Source of the DNA: JAEZAA01 sp964514485
GTDB lineage: Bacteria > Pseudomonadota > Gammaproteobacteria > Pseudomonadales > Oleiphilaceae
DNA: 64,000 nt
NCBI GenBank assembly: GCA_964514485.1
Contig: CAZEWG010000012.1
Span: forward strand, 12,475 to 76,474
Reading direction: 5' to 3'
Both the position numbers and the translations under genes were made by a program. The notes below the pieces were generated by a model. The model saw only the letters and a program-made list of their open reading frames with translations, made no database searches and had not been told where the DNA came from. Shown here one piece after another: positions 1-8,407 of the stretch. The stretch's first letter is position 1; every line of letters begins with the position of its first letter.

Positions 1-75
1 CCATGGGGACCACTGTGCCTTGAAAGATTCAGGGCCAATCCCCAGCTATTGATTAAGCTTTTTCGAGGAGTCCCT

Positions 76-513
76 ATGGCTAACATCCAACAGATTGTCT
101 GCCCTCATTGCCTGGTCGCCAATCGGGTGCCGGCGGAACGCTTGCAGGATCGCCCCGGTTGCGGCAAATGCAAAAAGCCCCTGTTTAACGGCACCCCCGC
201 GGATTTAAGCGAGGCAGGATTCCAGAAGCTGATCGCCAATAATGATCTTCCGGTGATCATCGATTTTTGGGCTGCCTGGTGTGGCCCCTGTAAGATGATG
301 GCCCCTCATTTTTCAGCGGCGGCCGGTCAGCTGGAGCCCCACTTTCGGCTTGCCAAGGTCAATACGGAAGAAGCCCCCAACCTATCAACCCAACTGGGTA
401 TCCGCAGTATTCCCACGCTGATTGCATTTCATCGCGGGCGGGAAATCAATCGGGTGTCCGGCGCCCTGAATCAGCAGCAGTTGATACAGTGGATCCAGTC
501 TCTGGCGCTCTAG
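76..513 (+). CDS. trxC: Thioredoxin 2 (TrxC)
   Basis: Cytosolic zinc-binding thioredoxin that reduces protein disulfides, fed by thioredoxin reductase. The 145-residue product has an N-terminal zinc module with Cys9, Cys12, Cys29 and Cys32, then a thioredoxin fold with the redox site WCGPC at residues 68-72 and the cis-Pro segment (SIPT) near the C-terminus. Length matches the TrxC family (about 140 residues). The frame is open from an ATG at 49, but the ATG at 76 is preferred because it follows a good ribosome site (CGAGGAG, 64-70) and gives the usual N-terminus. The gene stands alone and is followed by 318 bases without a clear gene. Confidence 0.95.
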   Translation: MANIQQIVCPHCLVANRVPAERLQDRPGCGKCKKPLFNGTPADLSEAGFQKLIANNDLPVIIDFWAAWCGPCKMMAPHFSAAAGQLEPHFRLAKVNTEEAPNLSTQLGIRSIPTLIAFHRGREINRVSGALNQQQLIQWIQSLAL

Positions 514-831
514 GGCGCCCACCAAGCATCACGGGCAGGATCGCCAGCAAAGACCGACTCCATCGTTCTTTCGACCCTGGGAAATAACCCTGAAAATGAC
601 TGTCTCACCGGTAGTCTTTTCATCCAAGGTTACTGCCCCCTTACCCTAGATTACTTGACCCCTGCCACCTACATGCTACCTTCATGGGTGATGGGAGGCG
701 CTTATAGGAATTTCTATCCGCTTGTAGGGCTTGGCGATTTCTGTCTATTACAGTCCAAAAGTCAGCTGTCGCACCTACGTTATGCAACCTATGCGCCTGA
801 TGTACATCTCAAGTGATGAGGCAGCAAAATA
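514..831. other. Intergenic region trxC-tsdB
   Basis: 318 bases between trxC and the cytochrome operon. No convincing ORF, RNA gene or strong hairpin was seen. It must hold the promoter of the cytochrome genes, but no -10/-35 pair was clear enough to mark. No obvious sigma-54 site was found. Confidence 0.5.
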
Positions 832-1485
832 ATGAAAAAACTTCTGACCCCGCTGGCCTTAGCGGTAGCGCTCGGCGGCGCATCCGTCGCCCAGGCGCTG
901 GAAGGCGACGCCAAGGCCGGCCAGCAGGCAGCAACGCTATGCACCAGCTGTCACCAATCCGACGGTAGCGGCATGAATATCGCCGCCGGCCAATCCTGGC
1001 CGCGCCTGGCCGGACTGGATGCCGATTATCTCTACAAGCAACTGCTGGATTTCAAAAGCGGCAGCCGTCAAAGCCCGCTTATGATGCCGTTCGTTAACTC
1101 CCTCAGCGATCAGCAGATGCGCGATGTCTCCGTGTACTACAGCCAACTGCCTCCCACTCCCGGCCAAGGTGGCGAGAAAGCCAGCGCCGAAGACCTGGCC
1201 CACGGCGAGAAACTGGCTACGGTGGGCGACTGGGAACGCTACATCGTCCCCTGCCAAAGCTGCCACGGCCCCGACAACCAAGGTGCTGGACAACACTTCC
1301 CGGCGATTGCCGGCCAGCACGCTGGCTACATTGCGGATCAGCTCCACGCATGGAAGAACGGCACCCGTAACAACGACCCACTAAACCTGATGGCAGCGAT
1401 TGCCGAACGTATGGATGAGAAGGATATTCGCGCAGTGTCCCAATGGCTCTCCCGTCAGCCAGCCAAAGGAGGAGCAACTCAATGA
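832..1485 (+). CDS. tsdB: Dihaem cytochrome c4-type protein, probable TsdB
   Basis: Periplasmic dihaem cytochrome of 217 residues. It has a signal peptide (about residues 1-22, ending AQA), and two haem-binding motifs, CTSCH at 37-41 and CQSCH at 141-145, each opening one half of the duplicated cytochrome c4 fold. Cytochrome c4 proteins shuttle electrons to terminal oxidases. Here its stop codon overlaps the start of the next dihaem cytochrome (ATGA), which looks like TsdA, so this one is probably TsdB, the electron acceptor of thiosulfate dehydrogenase. Without that neighbour it would simply be called cytochrome c4. The family is certain; the TsdB role is inferred from the pairing. Confidence 0.85.
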   Translation: MKKLLTPLALAVALGGASVAQALEGDAKAGQQAATLCTSCHQSDGSGMNIAAGQSWPRLAGLDADYLYKQLLDFKSGSRQSPLMMPFVNSLSDQQMRDVSVYYSQLPPTPGQGGEKASAEDLAHGEKLATVGDWERYIVPCQSCHGPDNQGAGQHFPAIAGQHAGYIADQLHAWKNGTRNNDPLNLMAAIAERMDEKDIRAVSQWLSRQPAKGGATQ

Positions 1486-2474
1486 ATATTCCCTTCATGA
1501 AACTGGCTGCTGCCGTCGCGGTTAGCCTGCTGGCTCTCAACGCCAATGCCGAAGCCCGCTTCCCCGTGGACATGCCCAAGCCCAAAGAAGGCCAATTGGT
1601 ACATATCCCGCCAACCATGGAGGATCTGGAAAAAAGTGATTTTCATCCAGAGCTCAAGCGAGTCATTCGCCGGGGTTATGATCTTTTCATGAATACCCAG
1701 CAACTACGTGGCAAGAATGTGTTCAACAACATGAACTGCAGTAGCTGCCACATGGGCGAAGGGCGTCTGCCATACGCCGGCCCGGTCTGGCCCGCGGCAG
1801 TCACCCTGCCCGCCTATCGGCCGAAGAACGACCATGTGAATAATCTTGAGGAACGTATTGCCGGCTGCTTCAGCTATTCCATGAACGGCACGCCACCTGA
1901 ATATGGCAGTGACGACATGCTGGCCCTGGCGGCTTACCATCAGTGGCTGGCCAAGGGTGTCGAAATGTTCCCCTCCAAGCCAATCTATGGCCGTGGCTAT
2001 CCGAAACTGGACGACCCGCAGCAAAAACCAGACTACGCGCGCGGCAAACAAGTGTATGAGGCCAAGTGCAGCATCTGTCATTCCAATGATGGCAGCGGTC
2101 TGGTGCAAAACGGCAAGGTAGTGTTCCCGTCGGTCTGGGGCGATGCCTCCTACAACTGGGGCGCCGGAATCTCGCGTCACTTCACCCTGGCCGCATTCGT
2201 CAAATACAACATGCCCCTGGGCCAGCGGGGAACCCTGACCGATCAGGAGGCTTGGGACGTGGCCTACTACATCAATACCCAGGAACGCCCACAAGATCCC
2301 CGTTATACCGGAGATGTGAAGGAAACCCGCGCCAAGTACGAGTCTACCTTCCACAAATTCACCAGTTACGGAGAGTCTGTCAACGGACGCCTGTTAGGGA
2401 ATCACGACAACGTGGGCGAGAAGCCATTCCTCAAGCCCGAAGTTCTTAAACCTCGTACTTTCACGGCGAACTAA
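1482..2474 (+). CDS. tsdA: Dihaem cytochrome c, probable thiosulfate dehydrogenase TsdA
   Basis: Periplasmic dihaem enzyme of 330 residues, read as thiosulfate dehydrogenase, which couples two thiosulfates to tetrathionate and passes two electrons to a partner cytochrome. Visible features: signal peptide (to about residue 24, ANAEA), haem motifs CSSCH (86-90) and CSICH (196-200), and between them ERIAGCFSYSMNG, with Cys129 placed where TsdA enzymes carry the unusual cysteine axial ligand of the catalytic haem. The segments YNWGAGISRHF and AWDVAYYINTQERP also fit TsdA. The ATG at 1482 overlaps the tsdB stop and heads the signal peptide; an earlier in-frame ATG at 1443 lies inside tsdB and is not used. 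It could be another dihaem oxidase of the same superfamily. Confidence 0.78.
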   Translation: MNIPFMKLAAAVAVSLLALNANAEARFPVDMPKPKEGQLVHIPPTMEDLEKSDFHPELKRVIRRGYDLFMNTQQLRGKNVFNNMNCSSCHMGEGRLPYAGPVWPAAVTLPAYRPKNDHVNNLEERIAGCFSYSMNGTPPEYGSDDMLALAAYHQWLAKGVEMFPSKPIYGRGYPKLDDPQQKPDYARGKQVYEAKCSICHSNDGSGLVQNGKVVFPSVWGDASYNWGAGISRHFTLAAFVKYNMPLGQRGTLTDQEAWDVAYYINTQERPQDPRYTGDVKETRAKYESTFHKFTSYGESVNGRLLGNHDNVGEKPFLKPEVLKPRTFTAN

Positions 2475-2569
2475 CGCCTGCCAGCCAGGGCCTGTGAGTG
2501 GAGAAACTCTCTGCGTCACGGGCTCCTGCCCCAATCTTTCGCTTCTCGGACCAAGGCTTCCCGGCCCTG

Positions 2570-3313
2570 TTAAGCATCCTTCGGGAATTCCACGTCAACA
2601 GAACCCGACCTTAGAGAGGCCGGCAGCGTCGGCCAGGGTTGCGCCCAAGGCGGGGTCAACTCGGCCAGCTTCTGCTGAAGCGCAAGATTTTGAAACTGCA
2701 GACCTGATTCCGGAGGTGCCAGTACCTCAAAAAGCTGGCCGCGAAACGGAAACCTCAATCCCCAGGCATGCAGATAGGTGCGATCGGCCACTGCCTGATC
2801 CACGTCGGTGGGGCCATACAGCTGATCCCCCAGAATCGGTGAGCCCAGGCTTTTCATGGCCACCCGGATCTGATGGGTTTTGCCGGTGGCGGGTTTCATT
2901 AAAAACCAGCGCAGGGGGCCTTGGTAGGAGCCGCTGAAAAACTGGGTCACCGCCGGATTGGTTTGGCTTTGCACCAGTTTCCAGGTACTACGGCGGCTGC
3001 GCTCCATATCACCCACGATCAGCCCTTGCTTTTTCGATGGACGACGATCCGTCAGGGCCAGGTAATATTTCTCCACCTGGCGACGCCGAAATGCCGCGGA
3101 AAGCTCGCTGTTGGCCGCCCCGGTGCGAGCCAAGAGCAATGCGCCGGAGGTGACCTTGTCCAGCCGATGCACTGGGTAGAGTTCCGTCAGCCCAAGCCGT
3201 TGCTTGGCGAGTGTCACAATCCCCGGCGTGTCCCCCTCCTGGTGCATGCCCACCCCGGCGGGTTTATCGATCACCACAAAACACTCTTGTTCCAACAGCA
3301 CCTTCAACATCAT
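2570..3313 (-). CDS. RluA-family RNA pseudouridine synthase
   Basis: Converts specific uridines in rRNA or tRNA to pseudouridine. The 247-residue protein carries the RluA catalytic motif HRLDKVTSG (residues 49-57) with the nucleophilic Asp52, the N-terminal signature VVIDKPAGVGMH, and the later segments GKTHQIRVAMKSLG and ILGDQLYG. There is no S4 domain, so it belongs to the short RluA/TruC-like branch. The target RNA cannot be told from sequence. The start ATG at 3313 is followed directly by a second ATG and either could be used. DUF3135 lies about 50 bases upstream on the same strand, so the two may share a transcript. Confidence 0.9.
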   Translation of the reverse strand: MMLKVLLEQECFVVIDKPAGVGMHQEGDTPGIVTLAKQRLGLTELYPVHRLDKVTSGALLLARTGAANSELSAAFRRRQVEKYYLALTDRRPSKKQGLIVGDMERSRRSTWKLVQSQTNPAVTQFFSGSYQGPLRWFLMKPATGKTHQIRVAMKSLGSPILGDQLYGPTDVDQAVADRTYLHAWGLRFPFRGQLFEVLAPPESGLQFQNLALQQKLAELTPPWAQPWPTLPASLRSGSVDVEFPKDA

Positions 3314-3366
3314 GGCTCCGGCGTAAGACGAGAGCGCCAGTATAACCCTGGAAAGGTTTTGAAGCG

Positions 3367-3714
3367 CTATTGCATCACCCGCGGAACACGTCGACGCTCG
3401 AGTTGGTACACCTGAGCCATCACCGGCGGTGTGTCTCCGCCCCTGGGACGACAGGTTTGCCCCAGCAAACTCAGGCGTAACTCATTGAGGGATTCCTGCA
3501 TCATTTGGGAAAGGGTGATACAAGCCGCCATGGGAGTTCGAGACAGGCGGACCTTGGCATCAATCTGAAACTGGAGCCCGCGCAAGCGCCTCTTCAACCC
3601 TGCGGTACGGGCAGACTCGATGATCTCTTCAACCTTCTCCCTACGCAGCCTTTCCAGAGCTTCGGGATCAGACTTGGCCAGGGCGACCAATTCATCAAAT
3701 TCGGGCAGGCTCAT
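3367..3714 (-). CDS. DUF3135-family protein
   Basis: Small cytosolic protein of 115 residues with no known function. The N-terminus (LPEFDELVALAKSDPEALERLR) is the typical start of the DUF3135 family of gammaproteobacteria. A helical, charged N-terminal half is followed by a segment (MAACITLSQMMQESL) recalling a helix near the family's C-terminal conserved part. No signal peptide, membrane segment or cysteine motif. It lies upstream of the pseudouridine synthase on the same strand with a short gap, so co-transcription is likely. Confidence 0.75.
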   Translation of the reverse strand: MSLPEFDELVALAKSDPEALERLRREKVEEIIESARTAGLKRRLRGLQFQIDAKVRLSRTPMAACITLSQMMQESLNELRLSLLGQTCRPRGGDTPPVMAQVYQLERRRVPRVMQ

Positions 3715-4034
3715 CGCAGCATCCTTTGCTAGTTAACTTGATCCGCTCCTCCATCCAACAACCGCCCTCAATGGCAGCGGTAGCATCAATACTAGAGTTC
3801 TGTCCCGATAAAGCCGAGCGTGCGGCAGTTCTCAAACAGCCGAAAGCCCACACTTTCAATCAGGTTTTAAAAAAACGCCCTGAAAGACTAGGGAAATGCC
3901 CGTACACCGCCAAAAAGCCCTAACGATGGAAGGCCCTGATACTGTATACTTCGCGCTCTTTTTTGGGGCAGTCCGTTGGCATTGTGGGAATTCTAGTGGG
4001 CGGCCTCCACGTCCGCAGGTAGGTTTCCTATATC
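3715..4034. other. Intergenic region and deaD leader
   Basis: 320 bases between the divergent DUF3135 gene and deaD. It includes a T-run after TCGCGCTC (about 3952-3964) and a possible -10 hexamer TATACT at 3945-3950 without a clear -35. Cold-shock helicase genes often have long leaders, but nothing here proves one. No ORF stands out. Confidence 0.4.
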
Positions 4035-5855
4035 ATGTCAGTAGAGCAACATCCCGAAACTTTCGACAATCTTGGCCTTGCCCCTGCAATTTTGCAGGCA
4101 GTGAAAGATGTCGGTTACGAATCCCCCTCCCCCATTCAGGCGCAGAGTATCCCCGCGCTGTTAAGCGGCCGGGACCTGCTGGGTCAGGCCCAAACCGGTA
4201 CCGGCAAAACCGCGGCTTTCGCCCTTCCGCTGCTGAGCCGCATGGATATCTCCCGTAAAGAGCCTCAGTTACTGGTGCTGGCACCAACCCGTGAGCTGGC
4301 CATTCAGGTGGCTGAAGCCTTCCAAGCCTATGCCCGCCACTTGCCCGACTTCCAGGTCGCGCCGATCTACGGTGGTCAGGATTTCCGCCCCCAGCTGCGC
4401 CAACTCAAGCGCGGTGCCCAGGTGATTGTGGGTACCCCCGGTCGGATTATGGATCACATGCGTCGTGGCACCCTGGACCTGAGCAGCCTGTCTGCCCTGG
4501 TTCTGGACGAGGCGGATGAGATGCTGAAAATGGGCTTTGTGGACGATATCCAATGGATTCTCGACAACTCCCCCAGCGAGCGCCAACTGGCCCTGTTCTC
4601 CGCCACCATGCCGCCAGCGATTCGGGACATTGCCCGCCGTCACTTGCGTGATCCGGCCGAGATCAAGATCCAGTCCAAGACCAGCACGGTGGAAACCATC
4701 CAGCAACGGGTTTGCTTTATCAGCAACAACCAGAAGCTGGATGCGCTGACCCGGATTCTGGAAGCCGAAGACTTCGACGGCATGATCATCTTTGCCCGCA
4801 CCAAAAACGCAACCGCGGAGCTGGCTGAGAAACTGGAAGCCCGTGGCTTTTCCGCTGCCGCCCTCAACGGCGATATGAACCAGCAACTGCGCGAGCGGAC
4901 CATTGATCGGCTCAAGAACCGCAAGCTGGACATTATCGTGGCCACCGACGTTGCCGCCCGGGGTATTGACGTGGAGCGGGTCAGCCACGTGGTGAACTAC
5001 GACATTCCTTATGACACCGAGGCTTACGTTCACCGGATCGGCCGTACCGGCCGTGCTGGCAGAACCGGTGTCGCCATTCTGTTCGTGACGCCTCGTGAGC
5101 GGCATATGCTGCGCAGCATCGAGAAGGCCACCCGCCATCCCATCGAGCAGATGCAGATTCCATCCGCCCAGACGGTGACCGAGCGCCGGATCGACCAATT
5201 CAAGTCCCAGGTTGCCGAAGTGCTGGCCAACCAGGAGCTGGATTTCTTCCAGAACGTGCTGGAGCGCCTGGTATCCGAGCTGGAAACCGATGTGCAGTCC
5301 GTGGCGGCCGCCCTCACCTATCTGTCTCAGAAACAACAGCCGTTTGTTGTGGAAGAGATGAAGTTTCGCGAAGAGCGCCCCATGCGCGAGCGGGACAGCC
5401 GTGGCCATGACCGTGACCGGGATTTCGAAGATCGCCCGCGCCGCCGTACCAAGCAGTTGCCGGAAATCGAGCCCGGCATGAAGCGCTACCGGATCGAAGT
5501 AGGCTATGCCCACCAGGTTTCTCCGCGGGAGATTGTTGGTGCCATTGCCAATGAAGCCGGCATTGAAGGCAAGCATATCGGCCAGATCACCATTTTTGAT
5601 GACTTCACCACCGTGGACCTGCCGGATGGGATGCCGAAAGACATCTATCACCATTTGCAAAAAACCCGGGTGAAGGGCCAACCCATGCGGATCTCTGAAT
5701 TCGATGGCGAGATTCCTCCCCAGGCCGGCCGCCCGCCCCGCAGTGGCGCACGTGGCCCGGGACGCCCGGAAGGTGGCCGTCCGGCTCGCCCTGGCTCGCG
5801 GGATCGCTATGGCGATGCGCCGCCCCGCAAGCGCCGTCCTCGTAGCGACGATTAA
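4035..5855 (+). CDS. deaD: ATP-dependent DEAD-box RNA helicase DeaD/CsdA
   Basis: Cold-shock RNA helicase that unwinds structured RNA during ribosome assembly and mRNA decay. The 606 residues show every core motif: Q motif (GYESPSPIQ, 28-36), Walker A AQTGTGKT (52-59), PTRELA, TPGR, DEAD (158-161), SAT (189-191), and motif VI HRIGRTGR (333-340). After the two RecA domains comes the DeaD-specific dimerisation region, then an RNA-binding domain like that of DbpA (about 470-545), and a basic Arg/Gly/Pro-rich tail ending RKRRPRSDD. This length and layout separate it from the shorter RhlB/RhlE/SrmB helicases. ppnP follows 32 bases downstream. Confidence 0.95.
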   Translation: MSVEQHPETFDNLGLAPAILQAVKDVGYESPSPIQAQSIPALLSGRDLLGQAQTGTGKTAAFALPLLSRMDISRKEPQLLVLAPTRELAIQVAEAFQAYARHLPDFQVAPIYGGQDFRPQLRQLKRGAQVIVGTPGRIMDHMRRGTLDLSSLSALVLDEADEMLKMGFVDDIQWILDNSPSERQLALFSATMPPAIRDIARRHLRDPAEIKIQSKTSTVETIQQRVCFISNNQKLDALTRILEAEDFDGMIIFARTKNATAELAEKLEARGFSAAALNGDMNQQLRERTIDRLKNRKLDIIVATDVAARGIDVERVSHVVNYDIPYDTEAYVHRIGRTGRAGRTGVAILFVTPRERHMLRSIEKATRHPIEQMQIPSAQTVTERRIDQFKSQVAEVLANQELDFFQNVLERLVSELETDVQSVAAALTYLSQKQQPFVVEEMKFREERPMRERDSRGHDRDRDFEDRPRRRTKQLPEIEPGMKRYRIEVGYAHQVSPREIVGAIANEAGIEGKHIGQITIFDDFTTVDLPDGMPKDIYHHLQKTRVKGQPMRISEFDGEIPPQAGRPPRSGARGPGRPEGGRPARPGSRDRYGDAPPRKRRPRSDD

Positions 5856-5887
5856 GCAACCTCATCAGTAACTTAGAGAAGAAAAAC

Positions 5888-6169
5888 ATGTTCAAGACTA
5901 ATGAGTATTTTGGTGGCAACGTTGTCTCCATTGCTTTCCAGACCCAGTCACTGCCGGCGACTGTCGGCGTGATGGCGGCCGGAGACTACGAGTTCGGCAC
6001 TTCCCAGCGGGAGACCATGAAGGTCATCAGCGGCAAGCTGGAAGTCAAACTGCCGGGCAGTGACAGCTGGACCTCCTACGGCGAAGGCGAAAGCTTTATC
6101 GTGGAAGCCAACCAGAAGTTTCAGGTGAAAGTGGAGTCCGACACTTCCTACCTGTGCCTGTACGGCTAG
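5888..6169 (+). CDS. ppnP: Pyrimidine/purine nucleoside phosphorylase PpnP
   Basis: Small cupin enzyme (93 residues) that splits nucleosides with phosphate to give base and ribose-1-phosphate. The sequence follows the PpnP (YaiE, formerly DUF1255) family over its whole length: MFKTNEYF at the start, SVGVM-like SLPATVGVMAAGDYEFGTSQRE, the KVISGKLEVKLPG beta-strand core and the FQVKVESDTSYLCLYG end. A plausible ribosome site (AGAGAAGAA) precedes the ATG. It lies 32 bases behind deaD and is closed by a strong hairpin, so the two may be transcribed together. Confidence 0.93.
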   Translation: MFKTNEYFGGNVVSIAFQTQSLPATVGVMAAGDYEFGTSQRETMKVISGKLEVKLPGSDSWTSYGEGESFIVEANQKFQVKVESDTSYLCLYG

Positions 6170-6190
6170 AAGCGGAGGTTTAGACCTCAC

Positions 6191-6212
6191 GAGACTTCCT
6201 TCGGGAAGTCTC
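6191..6212 (+). terminator. Hairpin terminator after ppnP
   Basis: Perfect 9-bp stem GAGACTTCC / GGAAGTCTC closed by a TTCG tetraloop, 22 bases after the ppnP stop and followed by a C/T-rich stretch (CTCCTCCCTCTTTTCCC). Likely an intrinsic terminator for the deaD-ppnP transcript, although the U-run is broken by Cs. Confidence 0.75.
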
Positions 6213-6395
6213 GATCTCCTCCCTCTTTTCCCTCCCTCAAAAAAATTGGCTTCTGCCAAAACAGCTTCTTGACAATCATGATGGCTGTGTCAAATTAGCG
6301 CGTCGCTTGCGCTGGCTCCTTGCCCACTCCTTCCTGCGTAACGGCACTGGTCACACTGTTCTCCGGTTCTGCTTGTCTGAGAGTTGGAATGTCCC

Positions 6396-7205
6396 ATGCG
6401 TGTTGTATCTTTCGATGCGTTCCGTACCCTGCGCCTGCCTTCTGTTACCTATATTAAACCCAGCCATTTTCACCAAAAGCTTAGCCTGATCGAGTCGGCT
6501 GACTGGGTGCTGTTTCCGGAGTATTGGCAGGTCAACAGCCTGCATTACGCCATGCACAAGAAAATCTTTCCCAGCCTTGCCAGCTATCATCTGGGCCATA
6601 ACAAGGTGGAAATGACCCGCGCCTTTCAGACTCTCTGCCCGGCCCATGTGCCCTACACCCTGATTCTGGCCAACATCGATCAGAACCAGGAAAGCGTTCT
6701 GGAACAGCTGGACTTTCCCTTTGTCGCCAAGGAGATCAAGAACTCCCGTGGCAACGGCGTGTTCCTAATTGAGAACCACACGGACTGGCGGCACTACTGC
6801 CAACAGAACGAGGTGCTCTATGTTCAGGAGTACTTGCCGATCCAGCAGGATATGCGACTGGTGGTGATCGGTCGCAAGGTGGTGGCGGGCTATTGGCGAC
6901 GCCAACCGGAAGGTGGCTTCCACAACAACGTGGCCAAGGGCGCGGAGATCAGTTTTGACCCCATCCCCGATGCTGCAATCGAGCTGGTCACCCGGGTAGC
7001 CCAGCACCTCAACATCAACCATGCCGGATTCGACGTGGCCCAGGTCGGCAACCATTTCTATCTGTTTGAGTTCAACCGCCTGTTCGGCAACCAAGGTCTG
7101 GTGGAACAAGGTGTTCGACTCGATCTGGCGATTTGGGAATATCTGCTGGCGGAGCAAGATCCCCCCAGCCAGCCGCCTTTGGGTCAGCATCCTCAGGCTG
7201 TCTAG
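6396..7205 (+). CDS. ATP-grasp (RimK-like) protein
   Basis: Likely ATP-dependent carboxylate-amine/thiol ligase of 269 residues; substrate unknown. The middle and C-terminal parts show ATP-grasp landmarks: FVAKEIKNSRGNGVFLI (glycine-rich lid and phosphate-binding Lys), VQEYLPIQQDMRLVVIGRKVVAGYWR (adenine-side strand and conserved Arg), and the metal/acid segment GFDVAQVGNHFYLFEFNRLFGNQG, with EFNRLFGN as the terminal Mg-binding Glu and Asn. An in-frame TTG lies at 6384, but the ATG at 6396 is preferred. The N-terminal domain is short and distinctive. It stands alone; a consensus TTGACA lies upstream at 6269-6274. No ribosomal protein or glutathione gene nearby helps assign a substrate. Confidence 0.75.
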   Translation: MRVVSFDAFRTLRLPSVTYIKPSHFHQKLSLIESADWVLFPEYWQVNSLHYAMHKKIFPSLASYHLGHNKVEMTRAFQTLCPAHVPYTLILANIDQNQESVLEQLDFPFVAKEIKNSRGNGVFLIENHTDWRHYCQQNEVLYVQEYLPIQQDMRLVVIGRKVVAGYWRRQPEGGFHNNVAKGAEISFDPIPDAAIELVTRVAQHLNINHAGFDVAQVGNHFYLFEFNRLFGNQGLVEQGVRLDLAIWEYLLAEQDPPSQPPLGQHPQAV

Positions 7206-7378
7206 GGATCGCCCCTCATCATCGTCCGTGAACCAACCCGGGCCCTGCCCCCGGGCCTGCCCTTGTGAGCGAAGGCTTATTGCTCATCCCGCTCAGAGAC
7301 CGGATAATCGCCCTAACCGGGCTGTTTTCTCGGACTCACCGACAGCCGGCCCACCCAGGAATAAAAGGAAGAATTCTC

Positions 7379-8407
7379 ATGCGTGTTCTGGTTACTGGAG
7401 CAAACGGACATATTGGCGCCCACGTGGTCAGGGCTTTGTTGGACGACGGCCATGAGGTAAAGGCCTTCATGCGTGAAGGCTGTGATCAGCGTGGCTTGGC
7501 GGGGTTGGTCTTCGAACCCGTCTATGGCGATGTGATGGATGCCGCCAGCCTTGAAAAAGCGGTTGTAGGTTGCGATGCGGTGATCCATCTGGCGGCCGTG
7601 TATAAGACGATTGCCAACACCGCCGAAGAGATCGTCGCACCGGCCATCCAGGGCGCCGAGAACCTCTATCGTGCGGCTCACAAGGCCGGCGTTCAGCGTA
7701 TCGTCTATACCAGCTCGGTGGCCTCCGTCGGGTTCTCCTATGATCCCACGGCCCTGCGCACGGGCAATGACTGGAACGACGATCCCCACAACCCCTATTA
7801 CATCGCCAAGACCCGCAGCGAACAGGCCGCCCAACGGCTGGCGCGGGAAACCGGTATTCATACCGTCGTGATTTGCCCCGCGATTGTCTTGGGGCCGCTG
7901 GATTATCGGATTACGCCTTCCAACCAACTGGTCATGGACTGGCTGAACGGCACCGGCCAAACCTATCGGGGCGGCCTGAGCCTGGTGGATGTGCGGGATG
8001 TTGCCCGGGCGCACGTGGCGGCGCTCCAGGCTGGTGAGAACTGTCGGCGCTATATTGTGGGTGGTGACAATATCCGGGTCCGCGACATCGGTGAACTGTT
8101 GGCCAGCCTCACCGGTTTCCGGCCCATGCATCTGCCCTTCAACCGAACGCTGACCCTACTCACGGCCCGAATCGTGGAAACGGTCTGCCGCACCTTAAAG
8201 ATCACCCCGCCGTTCACCTACGATCTCGTCTATGAAGTGGCGGATCGTTATGCCTGGTATGACTGCCGGGAAACCTACGAAACCTTCGGCTTTACCCCAA
8301 AAGGCGCGGAAGAAGTCCTGAAAGGCAGTGTGGAATGGTTAATCAGCCAAGGCAAAATCCGTAACCGCCGCGCCCAGTCCATTCAGCCCAAGCGCTCCGC
8401 TCCCTAA
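7379..8407 (+). CDS. NAD(P)-dependent epimerase/dehydratase (extended SDR)
   Basis: Cytosolic oxidoreductase of 342 residues in the extended short-chain dehydrogenase family, close in style to dihydroflavonol-4-reductase/HpnA-like proteins. The N-terminus MRVLVTGANGHIG gives the NAD(P) motif GxxGxxG (residues 7-13), VIHLAA is the following conserved strand, and the catalytic pair is Tyr140-xxx-Lys144 after the Ser of YTSSVASVGF. The frame is open from 7265, but the ATG at 7379 starts the Rossmann strand directly and has a good ribosome site (AAAAGGAAG). Substrate unknown. It stands alone and is followed by a long hairpin at 8488-8518. Confidence 0.88.
   Translation: MRVLVTGANGHIGAHVVRALLDDGHEVKAFMREGCDQRGLAGLVFEPVYGDVMDAASLEKAVVGCDAVIHLAAVYKTIANTAEEIVAPAIQGAENLYRAAHKAGVQRIVYTSSVASVGFSYDPTALRTGNDWNDDPHNPYYIAKTRSEQAAQRLARETGIHTVVICPAIVLGPLDYRITPSNQLVMDWLNGTGQTYRGGLSLVDVRDVARAHVAALQAGENCRRYIVGGDNIRVRDIGELLASLTGFRPMHLPFNRTLTLLTARIVETVCRTLKITPPFTYDLVYEVADRYAWYDCRETYETFGFTPKGAEEVLKGSVEWLISQGKIRNRRAQSIQPKRSAP

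Noticed and set aside
2494..2937. 147-codon ORF after tsdA
   Set aside because: It overlaps the pseudouridine synthase on the other strand; Pro/Arg/Ser-rich composition and no RBS indicate a shadow.
4269..5681. 470-codon open frame opposite deaD
   Set aside because: It is an antisense shadow of a high-G+C gene. The plus-strand frame carries all DEAD-box motifs; this one has no recognisable domain.
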